64,000 bases of DNA from Spirometra erinaceieuropaei (Eukaryota; Platyhelminthes; Cestoda; Diphyllobothriidea; Diphyllobothriidae), in the NCBI GenBank assembly GCA_902702965.1, contig CACRXP010001195.1, positions 31,478 to 95,477 on the forward strand, written 5' to 3'. The notes below the pieces were generated by a model, which saw only the letters and a list, made by a program, of their open reading frames with translations, made no database searches and was not told the DNA's origin. Both the position numbers and the translations under genes were made by a program. Numbering within the stretch: position 1 is the first letter of the stretch; every line of letters starts with the position of its first letter. Shown in pieces: positions 57,753-64,000 of the stretch.

Positions 57753-58104
57753 TGACCCCCTGAACAGGACAGGGAACTATGAACGTCCCGCATAAGCAAT
57801 AAAGATGGACCTATGCATAATTCCGGAAAGTGCAAAATATCTCCCTGTCCTAACCCTAACAATTACCCTAATATAAAACCAAACCGTTGCTCAAATCTTG
57901 ACCTTAACCCAGCCGTAAACCCTAAATCTGAAATTAACGCTTACTCCTACGTTAACCCCAATTGTCGTTCTGACGTACTTTTCCGTTGACTTTAAATCTA
58001 GCCTTAAACCTAATCCCTTACCCAACCCTAATTTCACTGGAAGTTGGCTTAAAACCACCTGTATTTCAGGTGGTTCCTTTTACCATATCCTGATAAGGGG
58101 GTCA
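57753..58104 (-). repeat. Degenerate TTAGGG-like element with inverted ends, copy 3
   Basis: It is bounded by 'tgaccccct' (57753-57761) and 'agggggtca' (58096-58104), a nine-base inverted repeat. The interior carries 'cctaaccctaacaattaccc', 'accctaaatctg' and 'cccaaccctaat', a loose CCCTAA pattern. A small hairpin, 'accacctgtatttcaggtgg', lies near 58055-58075. The whole resembles a small non-autonomous element whose core is telomere-like sequence. Confidence 0.6.
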
Positions 58105-59816
58105 TTTAAGCCAGTCCTACTCAGATCTTTTTGAGAAATAGGTAGGTTTAATATCAAAGTCCACATCAGAAAAATTTAGAAATAAGTAAAGTATACAAAT
58201 AAGTATTTTCGCTTCATACACATCAAACACTTGTACTATGAATAAGATTTTGAACTTTTGTGATCGCCGTTATCATAGATCGGTCTACGCGTATTCATGA
58301 AAAAATATTTTTCCAGGAAAAACCTAGAAACTGAAATATTTAAATGAACATTGTTGATACCTTCAACCGGACTCCAGTGGCGTTTGCAGCCCAAGGCGTT
58401 CAGTAGTCTCCGGTTGCTGAGGCGGGTTTAGTCAAGTCTGGAACAAATACTGTTTTTCTGGTCCTTTTCGTTGACAACCTTGTTGGTGGCTTTGTGACTA
58501 GACTGTGATTCATACGACCGAAAGTCGATCTTAGTTGTCGCAAGAATACACAGGGATATGACTACCTGCCTTGAGGACAAACTTAAGATAATAGGATGCT
58601 AATAAAAAAGCGATCAGGTTCGCAGTCGGCTAGTAGGCCGCTAAATGAATCTAAGAAAGGTCGAGAATTTTCAGGGGCCATGCACTTCGACAACTCATGC
58701 ATCACTCGCCACGTCGAATTGGACACCATGTACAATCTCAATGAACAATGGAGGCAACGGTATGTTGTGTAACTTCATTTCACAGCCAGTAGCCCCAGTC
58801 TCATGTAATACGGGAATGGTGGTAAAAGGGGGTTTACTGGTGGGGCACCACCGAGTAGGGGGAACGAAATTTACACAATAAAACATAGAAAATAGATATA
58901 TCTCTGCTGAAATTCTTCCCCTACGCCTGTATATAGCGACAGAAGCGAGCGCGTTAATTTAAAAAATAAGCAAAGGAGAAGTTCAAATAAATAAAAGGTA
59001 ATTGAATAATACGTTGCCTGCAAATTTTCGACAGTCCAGGTACCAATGAAAAGAACAACCAATAGGAGAGAAGAGCAGTAAGTGCCAAATATAGTAAATG
59101 AAAATTTACTGCAAGGTGGCGCGATGCACATGAATATTAGAGAAGCTCTGGAAATACACCCTAATAATCAAGGAAAAATCAAATACGCAAGTATGGACGC
59201 CTGTCTTTATCTTCATAACAAGTCAATTTACTACTGTAAAATAAAAATGTGAGGAAACCAAATATTTATGTGTAAAGGTTATGTACAATAATAAAATGAA
59301 TTTATGAACAGAATAGTTAATAATAGTTTTTAATTTCCTTCTAAAATACAGAACATCAGCACCAGGTCACAGAAATGTCAGAAAATCGATACTTTATTTT
59401 CTGATTAAAGTGGAGGAAATAACTGAAGCTATAAACTTGAAGGTGGTAAAACACTGCCTGACAAAGGCCCTGCTATCTAGCGTAGAAAAATGCCAATATG
59501 TTAGGCTGCACACCGAAAGATATGTATTCCAGTGTAGCCAGTATCGAAGGAGGAAAGCTCTAAGGACTCTGGTGTCGCGTAACGTAATACGGGCCCACGC
59601 AGTCGGGGTACAATATCGTCTGTTAGGCAGCCTTGGTTTAAGGCAAGCTTGACAAATATGCCTGTCGCATATTGCAGAGACATGTTCGGAGGAACAGTTT
59701 TTTGGAAAGGGAACATGAATGGCACCCTCCTGAACTCAATTTGACGACCATTTGTAAGTACATTTTTGTACGTATAAGAGAGACTACACACAAGTACACT
59801 CGAAGAAGTGAGTAAG
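58105..59816. other. Intergenic, nothing recognised
   Basis: Frames at 58645 (78 codons) and 59501-59791 (minus, 96 codons) have no recognisable domain. Confidence 0.4.
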
Positions 59817-60153
59817 CCATGGCGTACGCGTTTGACAACAGAAACCGTTTAGAGATATCATGGGAGTTTAGTTTTTTTCTGTCCTAACAAGTCCAAAGTA
59901 AACCAAAACGCAGCCAACGACCTTTACAACAGGCGTTGTATGATGAGTACCGAAATGGCACAAGAAGGTTAATCAAGTCTTTTCGACGAACTAAATAAGT
60001 CCTAGCATACACGTCCGACGACAGACATCGTTTGGGGATGCCGTGAAAGCTGAGCGGTTGTGCTCAAACTGAAGCGAAGTAAACAAAAATGCAGCTGACG
60101 ATCTTTACAGCACGCAGTGCATGATGAGTACCGCCAAAACACAAGAATTAATA
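59817..60153 (+). repeat. Diverged tandem duplication, about 183-bp period
   Basis: 59835-59970 and 60018-60153 are direct repeats at about 70% by eye. Both contain 'aaaccgttt / acatcgttt', 'aaagtaaacc / gaagtaaaca', 'cagc.aacgacctttaca / cagctgacgatctttaca', 'gtatgatgagtaccg / gcatgatgagtaccg' and 'cacaaga'. The class is unknown; no third unit was seen. 60154-60847 shows nothing recognisable. Confidence 0.65.
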
Positions 60154-60847
60154 GCCTCCCTTTTGAAAGAAACGGACTATGGAGAGGGAAAGCGGAAGCC
60201 GAAGGCTGCTTCATACTAGATAATGTATCACCAAGAAAGACCATGATGGAACGACTTGATTCACGTGATTATATCAGTGTGCTAGACAGAACGCAAAGGA
60301 CGACTTCCTGTAACAATGAGTTGCTAACCTTAGCAACGCTTACTAAAACAAATAAAACAATTATTTATACATATTAAACATAGCGAAGTTACACAGCCTA
60401 TCCTTACCAAAATGGAAAAGGCGATAGCAAACTAGAACGTGATGCCAACCAATAGTGAAGGCTGACTGGCAGGAATGGGAAACCAATATCGATGTTAGGG
60501 CATGTTTAGATTTTAACTGTTTTGCCCCCTTGTTTCACGCCTAAGGACAACTTGGGGAGGCGGAGTCTAAAACTTACGAAATAAGGTTTGTTAACTTCCC
60601 CAATGAACTAATTTTTTTCGAGTCATACGTCTTAAAATTCCCCTTTCTAATTCAAGCTATTTGTAATAAACATAGGCCACGCAGGTTCGATACTGTCATT
60701 TGTATGACAGTCAAGTCGCACCTTTGAGTCACCTGAGGGTTTCTTCATTTTATGTCCCGTGATGGCATTCACTAAGGGTGAGTAAGGACAACATGGTCGA
60801 AATCAAAAGAGTAGCTATTTGTTATTTTTGCCAGATGTGAATAATTC

Positions 60848-60966
60848 AATTGACCTCACTATGTAAAACTCGGTGACCCCGAGGAGATTCGAACCCATGA
60901 CAGAAAGGACAAAGCTTGAGTACAGCCAAAGCTCTGGCCGCCTGAGTTTCGAAGGTCCATCAGGAG
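60848..60966 (-). mobile_element. tRNA-derived SINE (family S1), copy c
   Basis: The minus strand has 'gaaactcaggcggcc', 'agagctttggctgtac', the B box 'catgggttcgaatctcctc' and the tail 'caccgagttttacatag'. It faces away from copy d (61135-61250) with about 170 bp between, repeating the head-to-head layout at 57 kb. Confidence 0.75.
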
Positions 60967-61134
60967 CTGTGAGGTTAATCACATTCGGGTCAAGTTACCC
61001 ACCCACCTTACTGTTACGTGTGGAATCCAGTAAATCTGATAAAGTAAGCTGACTGACCAGGTAGGATTCCCTTAGCAATTAGTTTCTTGGCAGCTTTGAG
61101 TAATCAACTTGACCCAGTTGGGCAACTTGGCCCA

Positions 61135-61250
61135 AATTTGATTAAACCCACGGCTCTCGGTGGGGCCTCGTAACTCAGTTGGTTAGACCGTCGGTAGTAC
61201 TCTAGCCTCGCTATTACTGTCGTGGGTTCGAATCCGACCGAGGGCCAAGT
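61135..61250 (+). mobile_element. tRNA-derived SINE (family S1), copy d
   Basis: The head is 'ggggcctcgtaactcagttg', 'gttagaccgtcgg' and the B box 'gtgggttcgaatccgaccg'. This copy keeps the most tRNA-like boxes of the family. About 16-20 extra bases separate the boxes relative to a tRNA, as in the other copies. Confidence 0.78.
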
Positions 61251-61690
61251 AACTCTCAGATTTTTCCTCTCCCAACAAACCATTTTTCATTTACTTAAAA
61301 GGCACGGTTGTCACTTTGGCTTTAGACTTCCCGACGATTCATTCGTCTGGGAGAATGCAACATTCTTTTTACCCAGCCCCCTCCGGGAAACAAAATTGCC
61401 TGGCAAAAATATCATCCTTCCTTAACGCCAGACAATGCGAAAGCAGGATGAGCAGACCAAATATCCGCGGACTAGCGTTGACCTAAGTCGGTTAACTCGT
61501 TCCGTAGGTCGTTTTAGGTCCAAAGAGTTTCAAATTTCCCAACGTTTTCTGGGATTCTCATAAGCAGCACCAATTTTCCGCTAATATTCTATGTATTTTA
61601 ATGGTTCTTTGCTGGAAACTCTACTGTGAGCACAAAAGTCCCTGAAATGTGGATTGACCATGCCATTTGAATTTGGCAACTGCAGTGGCC
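61251..61690. other. Intergenic, nothing recognised
   Basis: A 67-codon frame at 61222 overlaps the SINE end and is judged chance. Confidence 0.4.
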
Positions 61691-61830
61691 ATAACTGTAA
61701 ATAAGTTACACGAGTCTGGAAGCTCAAGACAATAAACAAAGTGATCCGGTGCTGGAATCTTCTTCTTCACTTATGCATACACCTGAAACTCGAAATTTCG
61801 CCTTCATTCGTGAAGTTACACTCTGCTGTA
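61691..61830 (+). mobile_element. Penelope class B pLTR fragment
   Basis: 'acacgagtctggaagctcaa', 'gacaataaacaaagtg', 'ccggtgctgga' and 'cttatgcatacacctgaaac' match the class B pLTR at 20520-20610. The 5' half with CTGACGA is missing, and GGAAGCTC replaces GAAAGCTC. Confidence 0.65.
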
Positions 61831-62639
61831 GGGTGGGAACTAATTCTGTCCTATGTCCGAAATATACGTTAAAAGTTGGGACACAGGCACAAAAATAACC
61901 GTGTAACTTGACATCTTGACTGTCGGTACCGGCGTTGTCCACAATATGTCTCACAGCAGGATGAGAGCAGGCACAGCGACTTGCGTGTGAATTTGTTTAT
62001 AATGATAGTAGACTTGTATTACATCCACCACACACTCTTTCTCTCCTCAGCCTTCTAAGCCCGATGCCAAGACAGTCAAGAAGACCGGAGGCGGAATCGG
62101 GCGCAGGCGGTCGGCTGACACGAGTCCGCGCCTATGCGTGTTACTACACCTAGGCCAAGGACAAAGGACTAGGATTTCACACAAGAACTAAAAGGGAGGC
62201 GGGGGGCGATTCGCATCCGTAGCTAATGGGGGGTGCCATAAAGGCCACACTAAGTGGGAGCCATTACAGGCCTAACCGTCAGTCCTGAGAAAAAGATCGA
62301 GTTATAGCGTCAGTTGGCAGTTTTCTTAACCGTGGTTTTTAGCGACCATGATAACTTAAATACGCGTTAAATTGTTTATAGCGGAGAATATGCGCTGGGA
62401 CTCGATCTCACTCTCATCTCCCTCACACGCCAGTCCACTGTCCGAATTATGCCGTTAGTTGGCAGCCTTCCAAGCCACGACATTTAGCACACCCTGACAG
62501 CTATAGGCGCGTCAAATTGTTTATAATGAGGAATATGTGCTGCGATGGTCGACCTCACCTTCTTTACTCTCTCCTGTGTACCAGTCTACTCCTCCGAACT
62601 AGTCAGTTGCCTGACGCGAAGTTGGGGGCAGTTGCTGAG

Positions 62640-62770
62640 GGAGCTAGAGGGCTCAACTGCACTGCAATCGTCTCTGATGATGGGTTTGGGTGAGAATCCG
62701 AAACGTCAGGCCAATGGACGTCTTGTTCCAGTGATCGCATCTTCTTCTTCTTCTCAGCCGCACGTGTCAC
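62640..62770 (+). mobile_element. Penelope class A pLTR
   Basis: From 'ctgcaatcgtctctgatga' to 'cttcttcttcttctcagcc', with 'gaaacgtcaggccaatgg' and 'ccagtgatcgcatcttc' as class A landmarks. No Penelope coding sequence lies next to it, so it is a solo pLTR within the mosaic. Confidence 0.7.
62670..62711 (+). ncRNA. Hammerhead-ribozyme-like motif, class A pLTR
   Basis: GTCT (62670-62673), CTGATGA (62674-62680), stem II 62682-62687 with 62694-62699, GAAAC (62700-62704), GTC (62705-62707), AGGC (62708-62711). GTCT pairs with AGGC as stem I, and cleavage would fall after GTC. ACGT could pair only between two copies. Stem II differs in sequence from the 16.5-kb copy (GGGTTT against GGATT) but still pairs. 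Confidence 0.45.
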
Positions 62771-63358
62771 GCACGGCCTGGTTCCCAGACAACATGCCAG
62801 GATTTCACACAGACTTCCATCCCTGATTAGAACAGTTCAGTCGTCACAAGCGAGGACACCCAGGGCGTGGCGAGCGCAGGACGGTGAGTCGTGCCTGGAT
62901 TTTTTTACAGTGGGCGGGCTTGTGCAGCATCTACAGCACTATCGCCACCCTCGCCCACCTGGATTCGATAGCAAACCAGTGTCAGGACCACCCCAGGTGA
63001 GTGCGGGTACATTGGGGGATAAAGATAAACAGTACGTTGACGTGTGTCACACATGACCTGCTTCCAACTACACGTACTAAACCGGCTGAGATCCCCCATG
63101 CATAAGCGTGGCCTAAAGACCACATTAAGAAAAAACCATTACAGCCAGACTCTCAGTCCTACAGTCATCCTACAACACTCCGATGAGTTGTCCTGCCAGT
63201 TTGCAGGCTTTCAAACCGCATTAAATGTGCATTCTGAGTATTTGTAGTAGAGTTCATGATGCAAATTAGGCCGTTTTAATATGGAATTCTATGCTTCAAT
63301 ACAGAACTGGTAACCACAATTTGATATAGCATTTATTTGATTTTCCTTGTTGGTTCAG

Positions 63359-63640
63359 ACGCACCAAACAGACAGATTTGTTGTCGAAAATGGCCGTACC
63401 TGTAGCAAAAACCAAAGATCGTACTTGTTTCATCAGCCTCTTACTGGCAATATAAACATTCACAAATTTCTCCCTTTTAATATTGATGGACTTTCCAAGA
63501 ACAGGCAAAATAATCCTCGAGTTCATGAACGGCGACTACACAGCAGTTTAGATAAACTCGATAAGTTCGAAGTGATGAGAGATATTCAGTATGAGACCGG
63601 AAGCAGAATGTTTCAGTTATTTACTAGCCAGAATACAATT
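63359..63640 (+). other. Possible host exon or unknown coding segment
   Basis: A good-looking splice acceptor (pyrimidine-rich 'ttgattttccttgttggtt' then CAG at 63356-63358) opens about 94 codons without a stop: 'THQTDRFVVENGRTCSKNQ', 'LPFNIDGLSKNRQNNPRVH', 'ERRLHSSLDKLDKFEVMRD'. The composition is protein-like and matches no repeat in the window. The frame then runs on into LINE endonuclease sequence at about 63640, which would be an insertion. No family is recognised and no convincing donor was found. Confidence 0.3.
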
Positions 63641-64000
63641 AATGTCCTGCTGTATGCGATAAAAGCAGCTGTGCCGAAGACGGACAAAATAACTGTCCTT
63701 GGTGACCTTACTGTCCGCGTCAGCACTGACCGTGTTGCCTGGGAGGGAGAACTCGGTCAGCCGGGTATCGGCAAATGCAAAACAATGGTCCCTTCCTGCG
63801 GGCCTGCGTGGAACACAGTCCTCCGCTGACCAACAAACTCTTCCGTGTTCTGGTGCGGGAAAGGCTATTGGGAGACACCCTCGCTTGCGTCACTGCTACC
63901 TGCCGGACGCGCTAGTGACTAATGCGATGTGCGGTGTCAAATGCTGGATGATCACTGGCTTGTCACCTTCAAGGTGTGGCCCCAACTGCAACTCCGCAGA
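63640..64000 (+). pseudogene. Finger-tailed LINE endonuclease, partial at window end
   Basis: The sequence gives 'AIKAAVPKTDKITVLGDLT' and 'VRVSTDRVAWEGELGQPGI', corresponding to the LINE endonuclease GDFN block (here GDLT, so the catalytic Asn is lost). After a frameshift come 'FLRACVEHSPPLTNKLFRV', then 'HPRLRHCYLPDALVTNA', and 'GVKCWMITGLSP' where the SDH/TDH motif should be. At least three frame changes. It continues beyond the window. Confidence 0.75.

Larger units (their letters stand above)
61985..63180. repeat. Mosaic of short shared repeat blocks
   Basis: Three diverged copies of a block with 'gtttata..g.ggaatatg.gctg' and a CTC-rich segment lie near 61990, 62365 and 62510. A second block, 'aggatttcacaca' followed by 'ccaca.taag....gccattacag' and 'gtcagtcctgag / ctcagtcctaca', occurs at 62168-62290 and 62790-63160. 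'gtcaagaagaccggag' at 62075 is the inverted LINE 3' UTR motif of 2430 and 46010. It looks like nested retroelement untranslated regions, not a gene. Confidence 0.5.

Noticed and set aside
57840..58040. Internal telomere or telomere fusion
   Set aside because: CCCTAA motifs are irregular and sparse, and the segment has element-like inverted ends and relatives elsewhere in the window.
1..64000. CRISPR arrays, operons, riboswitches or bacterial contamination
   Set aside because: No regularly spaced direct repeats, no gene clusters and no ribosome-binding-site pattern; all recognisable genes are metazoan retroelements.

Overview
The window looks like gene-poor, repeat-dense nuclear DNA from a flatworm, most likely a diphyllobothriidean tapeworm (Spirometra / Dibothriocephalus / Schistocephalus type). 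The reasons are eukaryotic: no operons or bacterial-style gene packing, microsatellites, two assembly gaps (N runs at 40211-40931 and 51130-52045), tRNA-derived SINEs, and decayed reverse transcriptases of families that I associate with these worms. Those families are a LINE with an endonuclease, an RT and a Pro/Thr-rich C2HC finger tail; a second endonuclease-RT LINE; a CR1-like LINE; and GIY-YIG Penelope-like elements (PLEs). The organism call is inference. I find no complete host gene. The long open frames either match retroelements, are antisense shadows of them, or are unrecognised.

Layout. 0-5.8 kb: a LINE tail carrying a zinc finger and an ACC microsatellite, a 214-bp dispersed repeat pair, and a 1-kb foldback MITE. 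7.5-9.3 kb: a CR1-like RT C-terminus, then a complex palindrome. 9.3-16 kb: nothing recognisable. 16-24.6 kb: a Penelope-rich block of four loci, each bounded by outward-facing inverted pLTRs, with a CR1-like RT fragment between them. 25-35 kb: SINEs, two MITE copies, one other Penelope remnant, and a short open frame with a signal-peptide-like start. 35.2-38.5 kb: the largest element, a minus-strand LINE with endonuclease and RT. 38.6-42.2 kb: two Penelope 3' ends, a gap, and a pLTR hairpin. 45-46.1 kb: a Penelope GIY-YIG fragment and a LINE 3' region. 49.7-51.1 kb: RT to zinc-finger tail of the finger-tailed LINE, cut by the second gap. 52.5-61.3 kb: a purine-rich tract, degenerate TTAGGG-like repeats, SINEs including two head-to-head pairs, the fourth MITE, and a tandem duplication. 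61.7-64 kb: pLTR pieces, a repeat mosaic, a candidate exon, and the endonuclease of another finger-tailed LINE running off the window.

How the parts relate. The RT copies whose catalytic box can be read carry changes in it (YADD to YAHD, FADD to FAKD, FADD to FVDV, YVDD to YVDN) and most have stops or frameshifts, so they look dead. The most interesting signal is in the Penelope pLTRs. Two sequence classes keep a CTGAYGA / stem / GAA core followed by a four-base self-complementary segment (ACGT in one class, AGCT in the other) and then C-AGG. This is what a dimer-type hammerhead ribozyme would require, and the base changes between the classes preserve pairing. The second strong signal is a four-copy family of roughly 1-kb foldback elements with TA/CAGT ends.
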